Notes under the pieces: generated by a model
Told to the model about the DNA's origin: nothing
Database searches by the model: none
The model's input: only the letters and a program-made list of their open reading frames with translations
Translations under genes and position numbers: made by a program
Source: Tabrizicola soli
Lineage (GTDB): Bacteria; Pseudomonadota; Alphaproteobacteria; Rhodobacterales; Rhodobacteraceae
Assembly: GCF_015999335.1 (NCBI RefSeq)
Contig: NZ_JAEACP010000001.1
Coordinates: 248,001-312,000, forward strand
Length of the DNA stretch: 64,000 nt
Direction: 5' to 3'
Shown here: piece by piece, positions 38,387 to 47,798 of the stretch
Position numbering within the stretch: the stretch's first letter is position 1
Layout of the letters: each line of letters starts with the position of its first letter

Positions 38387-39133
38387 ATGCCCCCCATGCG
38401 CCGCCTTGCCGCGACGGCCCTTCTGACCACGGGCCTCGCGCTCCCCGCCCAGGCCGAGATGACGCCCGAGGAGCGCGCGGCCTTCCGTGAGGAGGTGCGG
38501 GCCTATCTCCTTGAAAATCCCGAGGTCCTGGTCGAGGCGATGGATGTCCTCCAGTCGCGCGAGAACGAGGCCGCCGCCAACCGCGACCTGCAGATGCTGG
38601 CCGACAACAAGGCCGCGATCTTCGAAAGCGCCGACGACTGGGTCGGCGGCAACCCGGAAGGCGACGTGGTGCTGGTCGAATTCATGGACTACCGCTGCGG
38701 CTATTGCCGCAAGGCCTATTCCGAGGTCGAGGAACTGGTGAAGTCGGACGGCAACATCCGCTTTGTCGTCAAGGAATTCCCGATCCTGGGCGAGGCCTCG
38801 CTCATGTCGTCGCAATTCGCCATCGCGGTGCGGCAGCTGCATGGCGACGCGGCCTACAAGTCGGTGCATGACGCGCTGATCGAGCTACGCGGCGAGCCGA
38901 CAGTCGAAACGCTGACCCGGCTCGCGCAGGACCTCGGGCACGAGCCGCAGCCGATCCTCGACCGGATGAACGCGCCCGAGGTGATGTCGGTGATCCAGGC
39001 CAACCATGCGCTGGCCGACACGATGGAGATTTCCGGCACGCCGACCTTCGTGCTGAAGTCGATGATGCTGCGCGGCTATGTGCCGCTCGACTCGATGCGG
39101 CAGATCGTGGCCGAGGTCCGGGCTGAAGGCTGA
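38387..39133 (+). CDS. DsbA/Com1-family thiol oxidoreductase
   Basis: A 248-residue secreted thioredoxin-fold protein. The signal peptide ends at AQA (residue 23). Residues 25-60 form the helical N-terminal segment (TPEERAAFREEVRAYLLENP) seen in Com1/ScsC-type proteins and often used for oligomerisation. The active site is Cys104-Gly-Tyr-Cys107 (FMDYRCGYCRKAY), and the cis-proline is in ISGTPTFVL near 222. It forms or isomerises disulfides in the periplasm. AGAGGAG precedes the ATG. It is divergent from the amidase and convergent with an MFS gene. Confidence 0.9.
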   Translation: MPPMRRLAATALLTTGLALPAQAEMTPEERAAFREEVRAYLLENPEVLVEAMDVLQSRENEAAANRDLQMLADNKAAIFESADDWVGGNPEGDVVLVEFMDYRCGYCRKAYSEVEELVKSDGNIRFVVKEFPILGEASLMSSQFAIAVRQLHGDAAYKSVHDALIELRGEPTVETLTRLAQDLGHEPQPILDRMNAPEVMSVIQANHALADTMEISGTPTFVLKSMMLRGYVPLDSMRQIVAEVRAEG

Positions 39134-39146
39134 GGGCTGGCCGCCC

Positions 39147-40355
39147 TCAGGCCTCGGCGAAGGCGGGTTCCGGGCGCAGCACATGCAGCGCCCAGAGCCC
39201 GCCCCCCAGCGCGATCAGCGCGCCGCCCACCACCGCGAAGGTCCCGGCCAGACCAAAGGCCGCCACCAGCGGCGCCGACGCCAGCGGCGAGGCGAACTGG
39301 CCCAGGAAGAAGGCCGTGGTCAGCAGGCCCGACGCCCTTCCCCGCATGGTCGCAGGCACCCGCGCCATGAACCAGGTCGTGTAGTTCGGCATCGATATCC
39401 CCATGCCCAGCCCCCCGATCATCGAGCCGGCCAGCACGCCCTGCCAGCCGCTTGCCGTGGCATGGGCCAGGAATCCGAGTCCGATCAGTGCGAAGCTCAG
39501 CCCGAAGATCACCATGGCCGACAGCCGCGCCCGGATCCGCCCGTACATCAGCGACATCGGCGCCGAGACTGCGACCAGCGCCGCCATCAGCGCCCCCACG
39601 ACAAACGGGCTGGTGACCCCCAGCGCCTCGAGATGGAATGGGAGCCGGGTGGGTGTGACGTAGAAGGCGGTCTGGAACAGGAAGGCCAGGGGCGCGATGA
39701 AGGCATAGGCGGCCCAGGGGAAACGCGCGCTCGAGGTGCTGCGGTCGGCCGGGCGCCCCCGCGCGGCCTGCATCTGCCGGGCGCGGGGACCAAGGACGAC
39801 GAAGGCCAGGGCCGCGATCGGCAGGATCAGCGCATAGACCGCGAAGGCCCCGCGCCAGTGCAGGCTGGCCAGCGCGCCTCCCGCCAGCATGAAGACGATC
39901 CCGGCGGCCGAGATCGCCGCTCCCTGCATCCCCAGGAACCGCGCCCGCGCCGGGCCATGCCAGAGGTCGCCGGCCCAGGTCATGCCCAGGTTCATCGTCC
40001 CCGCCACCCCCAGCCCCAGCGCCAGCCGCCCGGCCAGCATCCCCCACAGGCTTTCCGCCCAAAGGCCCGAGGTGCCCCCGATGCAATACAGCGCCGCCGT
40101 CAGGACCAGAAGCTTCTGCCGGTCCCAACGGTCGATCAACACGCCCATGACACCCGCGCTCAGCACGATGGCCAGCGACGGCAGCGTCACGATCAGCCCG
40201 GCCAGCGTGTCGATATGCGGCACGCCTGCGTAATGCTCACGCAGGCCCGGCAGCGACGAGGCCACCGTGGCATTCGCCATGATCGTCATCGACGCAAGGC
40301 CCAGAACGGCCGCTGTCACCGCCCCGCTGGGCGGCGTCTCTTGCGCATGGTCCAT
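39147..40355 (-). CDS. MFS transporter under a divergent LysR regulator
   Basis: A 402-residue, 12-helix permease (AAVLGLASMTIMANATVASS at helix 1; GVLIDRWDRQKLLVL in the 2-3 loop; motif C-like GAAISAAGIVFMLAGGALAS). A DHA1-type exporter is likely. Two ATGs, 40361 and 40355, are in frame; GGGGA is six bases from the second, which I prefer. The divergent LysR gene starts 85 bp away, so it probably controls this transporter. Confidence 0.87.
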   Translation of the reverse strand: MDHAQETPPSGAVTAAVLGLASMTIMANATVASSLPGLREHYAGVPHIDTLAGLIVTLPSLAIVLSAGVMGVLIDRWDRQKLLVLTAALYCIGGTSGLWAESLWGMLAGRLALGLGVAGTMNLGMTWAGDLWHGPARARFLGMQGAAISAAGIVFMLAGGALASLHWRGAFAVYALILPIAALAFVVLGPRARQMQAARGRPADRSTSSARFPWAAYAFIAPLAFLFQTAFYVTPTRLPFHLEALGVTSPFVVGALMAALVAVSAPMSLMYGRIRARLSAMVIFGLSFALIGLGFLAHATASGWQGVLAGSMIGGLGMGISMPNYTTWFMARVPATMRGRASGLLTTAFFLGQFASPLASAPLVAAFGLAGTFAVVGGALIALGGGLWALHVLRPEPAFAEA

Positions 40356-40430
40356 CTTCATTCCCCGAATTGCTTGCGGAAGGTGACAAAATCTATCAGG
40401 ATGGACAAGACAGCCATTCATGCAAGGTGC

Positions 40431-40446
40431 GTCCAAAAATATGGAC
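40431..40446. promoter_or_regulatory. GTCC-N8-GGAC inverted repeat at the lysR start
   Basis: GTCC (40431-40434) and GGAC (40443-40446) flank an A/T-rich centre, and the repeat overlaps the LysR start codon. The nine-base word ATGGACAAG occurs both here (40441) and at 40401. An autoregulatory LysR site is plausible but not proven. Confidence 0.35.
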
Positions 40447-41331
40447 AAGGATCTCGACCTCTCCGCTTTGCGCGGCTTCCGCACCGTGCTGCGTGAAGGC
40501 TCGTTCTCGAGCGCGGCGCTGTCGTTGCGGATCCCGAAATCCACCCTCTCGAAACGCGTGGCCGACCTCGAGGCGGACCTTGGCGTCCGGCTGATCGAAC
40601 GCTCGACCCGGACGCTGCGCCCGACGCAGGAGGGCGAGGTGCTCGCCGCCCGCGCCGACCGGCTTCTGGGCGAGGCCGAGGATATCCGCCGCGCGCTCGG
40701 CGAATCCGGCGGGACCCCGCGCGGGCATCTGCGGCTGGCGGTGCCGCAGGTGATCGGCAACCTCCTGATCGGCCCGGTCGCCGCCAGCTTCCGCGCCGCC
40801 CACCCCGAAGTGACGCTGGAGATCCACTTCCTCGACCGCGCCCCCGACCTTCTGGAGGAAGGTTTCGACGGCTGCATCCGGCTTGGCCCGCTGGAAGACA
40901 GCAGCCAGGTCGCCCGCCGTCTGCTGCATGGCCAGGGCTTTCTGGTCGCGGCGCCCGACTTGCCGGGGCTCGACCGGGTGCGCCAGCCGCAGGATCTGGC
41001 CGCCCTGCCCCAAGTCGGCCTCGCCGCGCCCTGGAACGGCGGGCTTGCCTTGCAGAATGGCGATGAGGAGGTGACGCTGATGCTGAACGCGCCCCTGCAG
41101 CTTGGCTCGCATATGGCGGTGCGGGATGCGGCGGTGGCGGGCGCGGGGGTCGCGATCCTGCCCCGGATGATCGCCCGGCCCGAGATCGCCTCCGGCAGGC
41201 TGGTGCGGGTCCTGCCCGACTGGGCCACGCCGCCCCGGGCGATTTCCTTCGTCTACCCTTCGGCGCAATCGGTCACCGCGCGGCTGCGCGCCTTCATCGA
41301 CCATCTGGCGCGCGAGATCGGCGAGGATTAG
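40441..41331 (+). CDS. LysR-family transcriptional regulator
   Basis: A 296-residue regulator. Helix-turn-helix at about residues 20-40 (SSAALSLRIPKSTLSKRVAD), wing in GVRLIERSTRTLRPTQEG, and effector domain from about 90. The sequence resembles the CrgA/AaeR-type subgroup. The ATG at 40441 is chosen over one 21 bases upstream, since the N-terminal LDLSALRGFRTVLREGSF aligns with the family. Likely regulator of the divergent MFS gene. A REP-like palindrome follows its stop. Confidence 0.87.
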   Translation: MDKDLDLSALRGFRTVLREGSFSSAALSLRIPKSTLSKRVADLEADLGVRLIERSTRTLRPTQEGEVLAARADRLLGEAEDIRRALGESGGTPRGHLRLAVPQVIGNLLIGPVAASFRAAHPEVTLEIHFLDRAPDLLEEGFDGCIRLGPLEDSSQVARRLLHGQGFLVAAPDLPGLDRVRQPQDLAALPQVGLAAPWNGGLALQNGDEEVTLMLNAPLQLGSHMAVRDAAVAGAGVAILPRMIARPEIASGRLVRVLPDWATPPRAISFVYPSAQSVTARLRAFIDHLAREIGED

Positions 41332-41340
41332 CCCCCGGAC

Positions 41341-41400
41341 CGCTCGTCGGGCACTTCGTGCACTCCTCGCCGACGAGTGCACGAAGTGCTCGAGGAGGGG
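41341..41400. repeat. REP-like palindrome, copy B (also a possible terminator)
   Basis: GCACTTCGTGCACT (41351-41364) pairs perfectly over 14 bp with AGTGCACGAAGTGC (41376-41389) around an 11-base loop. The flanks CTCGTCG and CTCCTCGCC are shared with copies A and C, but the stem core differs on both arms together (GCACGAAGTGC here, GACGAAGTC there). It lies between convergent lysR and ispG, nine bases after the lysR stop. Confidence 0.75.
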
Positions 41401-41404
41401 CCGC

Positions 41405-42529
41405 CTATTCCGCCGCCAGCTTCTCGGCCGCCTCGATCTCCGCGGCCTTCTTCTCGACCAGTTCGACGATATGGTCGATCATCCGCTCATTGGACAGGGT
41501 ATGGTCCTGCTTGCCGGCCATGTAGACCATGCCCTTGCCAGCCCCGCCGCCGGTAAAGCCGATATCGGTCATCAGCGCCTCGCCCGGGCCGTTCACCACG
41601 CAGCCGATGATCGACAGACTCATCGAGGTGGTGACATGCGCCAGCCGGTCCTCCAGCGCCGCGACGGTCTTGATCACGTCGAACCCCTGCCGTGCACAAC
41701 TGGGGCAGGAAATGATCGTCACCCCCCGATGCCGCAGGCCCAAGGACTTCAGGATCTCGTAGCCGACCTTCACCTCCTCGACCGGATCGGCCGAGAGGCT
41801 GACCCGGATCGTGTCGCCGATCCCCATCCAGAGCAGGTTGCCGAGACCGATGGCCGATTTCACCGTGCCGGCCATCAGCCCGCCGGCCTCGGTGATCCCC
41901 AGGTGGATCGGCGCGTCGGTGGCCTCCGCCAGCTGCTGATAGGCCGCCGCCGCGAGGAAGACGTCCGACGCCTTCACGCTGATCTTGAATTCGTGGAAAT
42001 CGTTGTCCTGCAACAGCTTGATATGGTCGAGGCCGGATTCCACCATCGCCTCCGGGCAGGGCTCGCCATATTTCTCCAGAAGGTGCCGCTCCAGCGAGCC
42101 CGCGTTCACCCCGATGCGGATGGAACAGCCGTGGTCCTTGGCCGCCCGCACCACCTCGGCCACGCGCCTGGCATCGCCGATGTTGCCGGGGTTGATCCGC
42201 AGGCAGGCCGCGCCCGCCTCGGCCGCCTCGATGGCGCGGCGGTAGTGGAAATGGATGTCGGCGACGATCGGGACCGGGCTTTCCGCCACGATCTCGCGCA
42301 GCGCCCGCGTCGAGTCCTCGTCCGGGGTCGAGACGCGGACGATATCCGCCCCGGCCACGGCGCAACGCTGGATCTGCTCGATGGTGGCGGTCACGTCGGT
42401 GGTCAGCGTGTTGGTCATCGTCTGCACGCTGATCGGCGCATCGCCGCCCACCAGCACCTTGCCGACCCGGACCTGCCGCGAAGGCCGGCGCTGGATGTTG
42501 CGCCAGGGGCGGACGGGGTTGTGGGTCAT
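41405..42529 (-). CDS. ispG: 4-hydroxy-3-methylbut-2-enyl diphosphate synthase
   Basis: A 374-residue iron-sulfur enzyme of the MEP isoprenoid pathway, converting MEcPP to HMBPP. TIM-barrel motifs: [14 protein letters not shown] near 33, [11 protein letters not shown] near 90, RINPGNIG near 112. The 4Fe-4S ligands are Cys in [12 protein letters not shown] near 270 and [10 protein letters not shown] near 305. rodZ is immediately upstream on the same strand (71 bp), the same rodZ-ispG order as in many proteobacteria. Lys/Glu-rich C-terminal helix ([17 protein letters not shown]). Confidence 0.96.
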   Translation of the reverse strand: MTHNPVRPWRNIQRRPSRQVRVGKVLVGGDAPISVQTMTNTLTTDVTATIEQIQRCAVAGADIVRVSTPDEDSTRALREIVAESPVPIVADIHFHYRRAIEAAEAGAACLRINPGNIGDARRVAEVVRAAKDHGCSIRIGVNAGSLERHLLEKYGEPCPEAMVESGLDHIKLLQDNDFHEFKISVKASDVFLAAAAYQQLAEATDAPIHLGITEAGGLMAGTVKSAIGLGNLLWMGIGDTIRVSLSADPVEEVKVGYEILKSLGLRHRGVTIISCPSCARQGFDVIKTVAALEDRLAHVTTSMSLSIIGCVVNGPGEALMTDIGFTGGGAGKGMVYMAGKQDHTLSNERMIDHIVELVEKKAAEIEAAEKLAAE

Positions 42530-42600
42530 GGGTCAGGCTCCGCTGCGATGCGGCCACAAGAATAGGCGCCGCCAGGGACGGCGGCAACCTGCTGCGACGA

Positions 42601-43791
42601 TTATTCCGTGACGGGGGTGTCCGGGGCCAGTCCCGCGGCATCCGCCGTGGCGAACCTGGCAAGGTCCGGGTCCTGCGTCAGGTCGGCCTGGGCGAATTTC
42701 TCCACCAGCGCCTCGGGCGAGAGCGCGATGTTCTTCACCACATTCGCCCCCGGCGCGGCCGGTCCGACCATGGCGCCATCGACCATGAAATAGACCGCGC
42801 CGGAATTGCCGGTGCGGAAGACGGCGGCCTCTTCCAGCGGCGGGACGGTGTAACGCTCGCCCGCGTCGAGGATCTTCTCGAACAGGACGGTGCCATCGGC
42901 CGCGTTGACCATGACCCAGGCCGGGCGCACCGCCAGCACCTCGACCCCCTGCTTGGCCTCGGCGACGACCTGGACCTCGGGCCCAAGCGCCGCGTCCAGC
43001 GCAAGATCCACCGCGGTGCCCGAGGGCGCATCCGCCAGAACCCCGGTCTCGCGCGGGTTGATCGCGGCGATCGGACCATCGCGCGAGGTCAGCACCGGCA
43101 CGTCCAGCGCCTGCGGGCGATAGAGGCGGTCCATCACATCGGCGCCATCCGCCGTGTCGGCGGACCGGGTGCCGACCAGCGCCGGGGCGGCGCTGCCCGC
43201 ATCCGACAGCGGGTCGATCTGGGCCACGACGCTGGGGGCCTCGTCCACCGGGGCCAGCTGGACGCGCTGCACCTCCTGCAGGACCGACCAGCCGCCATAG
43301 CCGATGGCCCCGATCAGCGCGACCAGCACCGCGATCGAGCCGATGGCCCCCGGCTCGACATGCGACCAGATCGCCTCGGCGCGCGGGATGAAGCTGGCGT
43401 TGGGATTGGCCAGCGGCTCGGCGAAGTCGGAGCGCCGCGATTTCACCGCCTGCTGCGGCGCCGAGATCGCAGAAAGACCATGCGCCACGGCATAGCCGGC
43501 CTCGTTGCAGAAGCGTTGGAAGGCCCATTCCGGGTCCATCCCCAGGTAACGGGAATAGGAGCGGACATAGCCGGCGACGAAACCGGGGGATTCGAAGGCC
43601 GAGAGATCCGCATTCTCGATCGCCGCGATATAGGTGGCCTTGATCTTCAGCTCTCGCTGGACGTCCAGCAGGGACTTGCCCAGCGTGGCGCGCTCGCCCC
43701 GCATCAGATCACCAAGCCGCAACTCGAAATCGTCAAAGCCTTTCGGCTTGTCTTCTTCGGTTGTCGAAGGTTTCGACCTCCAACCGATCAT
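42601..43791 (-). CDS. rodZ: RodZ-like helix-turn-helix membrane protein
   Basis: A 396-residue protein. A cytoplasmic HTH_25 domain at about 25-95 (LGKSLLDVQRELKIKATYIA, IENADLSAFESPGFVAGYVR) is followed by one membrane helix at about 170-192 (GSIAVLVALIGAIGYGGWSV) and a periplasmic region ending in DUF4115 (VMVNAADGTVLFEKILDAGE, about 300-370). RodZ links MreB to the elongation machinery. The start at 43791 (MIGWRSKPS) begins the family region; the frame is open upstream to 43923 but is not conserved. Upstream is hemA on the same strand. Confidence 0.85.
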   Translation of the reverse strand: MIGWRSKPSTTEEDKPKGFDDFELRLGDLMRGERATLGKSLLDVQRELKIKATYIAAIENADLSAFESPGFVAGYVRSYSRYLGMDPEWAFQRFCNEAGYAVAHGLSAISAPQQAVKSRRSDFAEPLANPNASFIPRAEAIWSHVEPGAIGSIAVLVALIGAIGYGGWSVLQEVQRVQLAPVDEAPSVVAQIDPLSDAGSAAPALVGTRSADTADGADVMDRLYRPQALDVPVLTSRDGPIAAINPRETGVLADAPSGTAVDLALDAALGPEVQVVAEAKQGVEVLAVRPAWVMVNAADGTVLFEKILDAGERYTVPPLEEAAVFRTGNSGAVYFMVDGAMVGPAAPGANVVKNIALSPEALVEKFAQADLTQDPDLARFATADAAGLAPDTPVTE

Positions 43792-43915
43792 ACTGGCCCC
43801 TGTCCCCTTCGGCGTATCCGCTGGCGTGAAGTCGCGCCACGCGCGACTCACCCTTCTTCGTGTTGGCGAAACGGTAACATACTTTCGTAGCGCCGAAACA
43901 GTGGCAGAGCGGGGG

Positions 43916-45145
43916 TCAGGCAACCGCCTCGGCGCGATTCAGCGCACACTGGCTCCACAGCCTGTCCATCGCCCGGACCAGCCGGTCGATCTCGCCCGGA
44001 CCATGCACCGGCGAGGGGGTGAAGCGCAGCCGTTCCGTGCCACGCGGGACGGTCGGATAATTGATCGGCTGGACATAGATCCCGTGGTTTTCCAGAAGCA
44101 TGTCCGACAGCATCTTGCAGTGCACCGGGTCGCCGACATGGACCGGGACGATGTGGCTGCCATGGTCGATGATCGGCAGGCCCATGGCCTTGAGCCGCGA
44201 TTTCAGGATCCTGGCCTGGGTCTGGTGGCTTTCGCGCAGGCGCACGCCGCCTTCGCCCTTCAGGAAGCGAAGCGAGGCAGCCGCGCCGGCCGCCACCGCA
44301 GGGGGCAGCGAGGTGGTGAAGATGAAGCCCGGCGCATAGGAGCGGATCGCATCCACCATCTTGGCGCTGGCAGCGATATAGCCGCCGAAGACGCCGACGG
44401 CCTTGGCCAGCGTCGCGTTGATGATGTCCACCCGGTCCATCACCCCGTCGCGTTCCGCCACCCCTGCCCCGCGCGGGCCGTACATGCCGACGGCATGGAC
44501 CTCGTCCAGATAGGTCAGCGCGTCGAATTCATCCGCAAGATCACAGATCTCCTTGATCGGGCCGAAGTCGCCGTCCATCGAATAGATCGATTCGAAGGCG
44601 ATCAGCTTCGGCGCCTCGGGGTCGTCCTTGGCCAGAAGCTCGCGCAGATGCGCAAGGTCGTTGTGCCGGAAGATCCGCTTCTCGCCGCCGCCGCGCCGCA
44701 CGCCCTCGATCATCGAGGCATGGTTCAGCGCGTCGGAATAGATGATCAGGCCGGGGAAGATCGCCCGCAGCGTCGAAAGCGTCGCGTCATTGGCGATATA
44801 GGCGCTGGTGAAGACGAGGGCGGCCTCTTTCCCGTGCAGGTCGGCCAGCTCGGCCTCCAGCCGCTTGTGCCAGACCGTCGTGCCCGAGATGTTCCGCGTC
44901 CCGCCCGAGCCCGCGCCGGTCGCGTCCAGCGCCTGATGCATCGCGCCCAGCACTTCGGGATGCTGACCCATGCCGAGGTAGTCGTTGCCGCACCAGACGG
45001 TGATTTCCTTCTGCGTCCCGTCCGGCCGGGTCCAGAGCGCATGGGGAAAATGGCCCTGCTGCCGCTCGATGTCGATGAAGGTGCGATAGCGGCCTTCGTC
45101 GTGCAGGCGTTTCAGGCTGGCGTCGAGCGCGCGTTCGTAATCCAT
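43916..45145 (-). CDS. hemA: 5-aminolevulinate synthase
   Basis: A 409-residue PLP enzyme condensing glycine with succinyl-CoA to 5-aminolevulinate, the alphaproteobacterial (C4) entry to haem and bacteriochlorophyll. Opening [20 protein letters not shown], glycine loop [29 protein letters not shown], and the PLP lysine in [20 protein letters not shown] lies before the ATG at 45145. An FnrL-like site stands 56 bases upstream, consistent with oxygen control of tetrapyrrole synthesis in Rhodobacter. Only one hemA copy is in the window; Rhodobacter sphaeroides has a second (hemT). Confidence 0.97.
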   Translation of the reverse strand: MDYERALDASLKRLHDEGRYRTFIDIERQQGHFPHALWTRPDGTQKEITVWCGNDYLGMGQHPEVLGAMHQALDATGAGSGGTRNISGTTVWHKRLEAELADLHGKEAALVFTSAYIANDATLSTLRAIFPGLIIYSDALNHASMIEGVRRGGGEKRIFRHNDLAHLRELLAKDDPEAPKLIAFESIYSMDGDFGPIKEICDLADEFDALTYLDEVHAVGMYGPRGAGVAERDGVMDRVDIINATLAKAVGVFGGYIAASAKMVDAIRSYAPGFIFTTSLPPAVAAGAAASLRFLKGEGGVRLRESHQTQARILKSRLKAMGLPIIDHGSHIVPVHVGDPVHCKMLSDMLLENHGIYVQPINYPTVPRGTERLRFTPSPVHGPGEIDRLVRAMDRLWSQCALNRAEAVA

Positions 45146-45200
45146 GTCGTCGTCCTCGGTCCCTTTTGCGGCAGAATGACGATCTACCCGCATTGGTGCC

Positions 45201-45214
45201 TTGATTTCGGTCAA
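45201..45214. promoter_or_regulatory. FnrL-type site upstream of hemA
   Basis: TTGAT-TTCG-GTCAA matches the FNR/FnrL consensus TTGAT-N4-ATCAA with one mismatch. It lies in the 190-bp divergent gap, 56 bases before hemA and 121 before the M20 peptidase. FnrL control of hemA is established in Rhodobacter sphaeroides. Confidence 0.65.
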
Positions 45215-45335
45215 AGTCGCGGTTTTACCAAGGGGACGAATTGTCGCCCCGGCGTCTAGATAGCGCAGACCGGCTGCTCTGGACAGTCCCAAGCTGCCTG
45301 CTAGGTTGCATTTGATCACCTTTCCGGAGACTGCG

Positions 45336-46709
45336 ATGACCCTCGATGCCGTCCTTGCCCGTATCGACGAGACCCTGCCCCAATCCATCGACCGGCTGAT
45401 GGAGCTGTTGCGGATCCCCTCGATCTCGACCGACCCGGCCTATCGCGCCGATTGCGCCCGCGCAGCGGACTGGCTGGTCAAGGACCTGGAATCGCTCGGC
45501 TTCTCGGCCCGCGCCGCGGCGACTCCGGGTCATCCGATGGTCGTGGGCCATGGCGGCGAGGGTGGGCGGCACATCCTCTTCTATGGCCATTACGACGTGC
45601 AGCCGGTCGACCCGCTCGACCTCTGGGACCGCGACCCCTTCGATCCCGAGGTTCAGGACACGCCGAAAGGCCGGGTGATCCGGGCGCGGGGCTCGTCCGA
45701 CGACAAGGGCCAGCTGATGACCTTCGTAGAGGCCTGCCGCGCCTGGAAATCCGTGCATGGCGCGCTGCCGGGCAAGCTGACGATCTTCCTGGAGGGCGAG
45801 GAGGAATCGGGCTCGCCCTCGCTGATCCCCTTCATGCGCGACAACGCGGCCGAGTTGACCGCCGAGCTGGCGCTGATCTGCGACACCTCGATGGTCTCGC
45901 CCGGCGTGCCTTCCATCGCCGGGCAGCTGCGGGGCATGCTGAAAGAGGAATTCACCCTGCACGGCCCGCGGATCGACCTGCATTCCGGCCATTACGGCGG
46001 CCCCGCGCTGAACCCGCTGCGCGAGATCGCGAGGATCATCGCCAGCTTCCACGACGAGACGGGCCGCGTCGCGGTGGAAGGCTTCTACGACGGCGTGCAC
46101 GAGGTGCCCGAGGCGCTGAAGCGCCAGTGGGAGACCTGCGGCTTCGACGAGAAGGACTATCTGGAATCGGTCGGATTCACCCGCGCCCATGGCGAGGCGG
46201 GCTATTCCACGCTGGAGCAGCAATGGGCGCGCCCGACGCTGGAGATCAACGGCCTCTGGGGCGGCTACCAGGGCGCGGGGTCGAAGACCGTGATCCCGTC
46301 CGAGGCGCATTGCAAGATCACCTGCCGGCTGGTCGGCGACATGGACGCGGCCGATCTGCGCCGCAAGCTGCGCGCCCATGTCGAGGCACGCCTGCCGCAG
46401 GACGCCCGCATCACCTGGGATGGCCATCTCGACGGCGCGCCCGCCGCGGTGATGGACACCTCGCGCCCCGAGTTCGAGGCCGCGCGGCAGGCGCTGTCCG
46501 ACGAATGGCAGCGCGAGGCGGTGATCGTCGGCATGGGCGGCTCGATCCCGATCGCGGGGTACTTCAAGGAAATCCTCGGCATGGACGCCATGTTGATCGG
46601 CTTTGCCAACGACGACGACGCCATCCACTCGCCGAACGAGAAATACGACGTGGAAAGCTTCCACAGGGGCATCCGCAGCTGGGCCCGCATCCTGGCCCGG
46701 ATCGCATGA
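45336..46709 (+). CDS. M20-family metallopeptidase (dipeptidase type)
   Basis: A 457-residue zinc exopeptidase. Metal ligands are visible: His-x-Asp in [16 protein letters not shown] near 90, Asp in [11 protein letters not shown] near 125, the catalytic Glu pair in [13 protein letters not shown] near 155, and a late His ([11 protein letters not shown]) near 430. The dimerisation lid lies at about 200-370. ArgE/DapE relatives deacylate amino acids; this subgroup is closer to dipeptidases. ATG at 45336, preceded by CCGGAGA. It overlaps the GNAT gene by four bases. Confidence 0.9.
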   Translation: MTLDAVLARIDETLPQSIDRLMELLRIPSISTDPAYRADCARAADWLVKDLESLGFSARAAATPGHPMVVGHGGEGGRHILFYGHYDVQPVDPLDLWDRDPFDPEVQDTPKGRVIRARGSSDDKGQLMTFVEACRAWKSVHGALPGKLTIFLEGEEESGSPSLIPFMRDNAAELTAELALICDTSMVSPGVPSIAGQLRGMLKEEFTLHGPRIDLHSGHYGGPALNPLREIARIIASFHDETGRVAVEGFYDGVHEVPEALKRQWETCGFDEKDYLESVGFTRAHGEAGYSTLEQQWARPTLEINGLWGGYQGAGSKTVIPSEAHCKITCRLVGDMDAADLRRKLRAHVEARLPQDARITWDGHLDGAPAAVMDTSRPEFEAARQALSDEWQREAVIVGMGGSIPIAGYFKEILGMDAMLIGFANDDDAIHSPNEKYDVESFHRGIRSWARILARIA

Positions 46710-47149
46710 CGGTAGAGCTTCGCGCCGCAACCCCTTCGGACCAAAGCGATTTCCGCCGCCTCTGGCAGGGCTTCTGCGACGGCTATGGCCTGACGCTGGC
46801 GCCGGAGGTTACGGATTTCACCTGGGGCCGCCTGATGGACCCGGGAAACGCGTTGACCCTGCGGCTGGCCTGCCTGGATGGCCGGCCGCAGGGCTTTGCC
46901 ATCCACCAGCACCACCCCTCGACCTGGGTTCTGGGCGACGACGGCTATCTCGAGGACCTCTACGTCGCGCCCGAAGCGCGCGGCCGGGGCCTCGGGCGCG
47001 CGCTGATCGAGGATCTGGTGGCGATCGGCCGCGCCAGGGGCTGGCGGCGCCTCTACTGGCTGACCGAGATCGAGAACGCCGCCGCGCGGCGGCTTTATGA
47101 CCAGTTCTGCGACAACGACGGCCATATCCGCTACCGGATGACGCTCTGA
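46706..47149 (+). CDS. GNAT-family N-acetyltransferase
   Basis: A 147-residue acetyltransferase. Motif A lies at about 88-102 (LEDLYVAPEARGRGLGRALI) with the acetyl-CoA pyrophosphate loop R-G-x-G-x-(G/A). WLTEIENAAARRLYDQF (near 120) is motif B. Its ATG overlaps the M20 stop (ATGA), so the pair is co-translated: one removes residues from peptides, the other acetylates amines. Substrate unknown. A REP-like repeat follows its stop. Confidence 0.9.
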   Translation: MTVELRAATPSDQSDFRRLWQGFCDGYGLTLAPEVTDFTWGRLMDPGNALTLRLACLDGRPQGFAIHQHHPSTWVLGDDGYLEDLYVAPEARGRGLGRALIEDLVAIGRARGWRRLYWLTEIENAAARRLYDQFCDNDGHIRYRMTL

Positions 47150-47213
47150 CCGCTCCTCCCCGTTCGACTCCGTCTCCTCGTCGGCGGGCGAGGAGTGACG
47201 AAGTCATCGACGA
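47150..47213. repeat. REP-like imperfect palindrome, copy C
   Basis: In the opposite orientation to copy A. The right arm (about 47187-47213, CGAGGAGTGACGAAGTC...) is the reverse complement of copy A's left arm with one change in 28 bases, and the left arm GACTCCGTCTCCTCG pairs with it imperfectly. It fills the gap between the GNAT gene and the convergent small membrane gene. Confidence 0.75.
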
Positions 47214-47219
47214 GCCGCC

Positions 47220-47444
47220 CTACCCCCGCGTTGCCCGCATCCGCGCCAGTTTCCCCAGCAGCAGGACCCAGGGCGCGGCATGCAGCACGAGGTCGAAGAT
47301 GTCGATCGGCCGCACCAGCCCGCCCGCGGCCAGGAGCTTCAGCTTCTCCCACAGATGCGGCTCGGGGGCGAACGGGGCCAGGCCCAGGGTCAGCGACGCG
47401 AGCACGAGCAACGCGAGCGGCAGCTTGTCGAGAAAGGACAGCAT
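47220..47444 (-). CDS. Small two-helix membrane protein (RND-transporter-associated type)
   Basis: A 74-residue protein, MLSFLDKLPLALLVLASLTL then GLAPFAPEPHLWEKLKLLAA and a second helix VLHAAPWVLLLGKLARMR. Similar roseobacter proteins are annotated as RND transporter, but it is far too short to be one; I would call it only a conserved small membrane protein. GGAGG lies about nine bases before the ATG at 47444. An in-frame upstream ATG (47486) is less likely. Confidence 0.7.
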   Translation of the reverse strand: MLSFLDKLPLALLVLASLTLGLAPFAPEPHLWEKLKLLAAGGLVRPIDIFDLVLHAAPWVLLLGKLARMRATRG

Positions 47445-47533
47445 CGGCAACGCCTCCGGGCCGGATCCGCCAGGACGAAAGGCCATGATGTTCCCGCAGG
47501 CAAGCGACCCTATATGACCCGGCTTGGAAGAAA

Positions 47534-47610
47534 TGGCGCGGTGGACGGGGCTCGAACCCGCGACCCCCGGCGTGACAGGCCGGTACTCTAACCGACTGAG
47601 CTACCACCGC
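47534..47610 (-). tRNA. tRNA-Asp (GUC), copy 1
   Basis: On the minus strand: acceptor GCGGTGG pairs with CCACCGC, discriminator G, encoded CCA. Anticodon stem CCGGC/GCCGG encloses CTGTCAC with anticodon GTC. T-loop GGTTCGAGCC. 77 bases including CCA. Confidence 0.97.
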
Positions 47611-47639
47611 GCATGGGCGACCGGGACTTGGGGAAGATC

Positions 47640-47716
47640 TGGCGCGGTGGACGGGGCTCGAACCCGCGACCCCCGGCGTGACAGGCCGGTACTCTAACCG
47701 ACTGAGCTACCACCGC
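47640..47716 (-). tRNA. tRNA-Asp (GUC), copy 2
   Basis: Identical in sequence to the neighbouring copy over all 77 bases, 29 bases upstream of it in the transcript. Anticodon GTC, encoded CCA. The pair is a recent tandem duplication or is kept identical by gene conversion. Confidence 0.97.
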
Positions 47717-47798
47717 GCAATCTTCCATCCGGTCCCCCGGACGTGGGGGCCTGATACTGAACCCCTCGGCCGCCGTCAATGGCTACCGAGGGGAAAAA

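Noticed and set aside
47762-47793. CCCCTCGG/CCGAGGGG inverted repeat as terminator of the pirin gene
   Set aside because: On the pirin strand the T run comes before the stem, not after it, so it is not a standard terminator. It is mentioned under the pirin gene.
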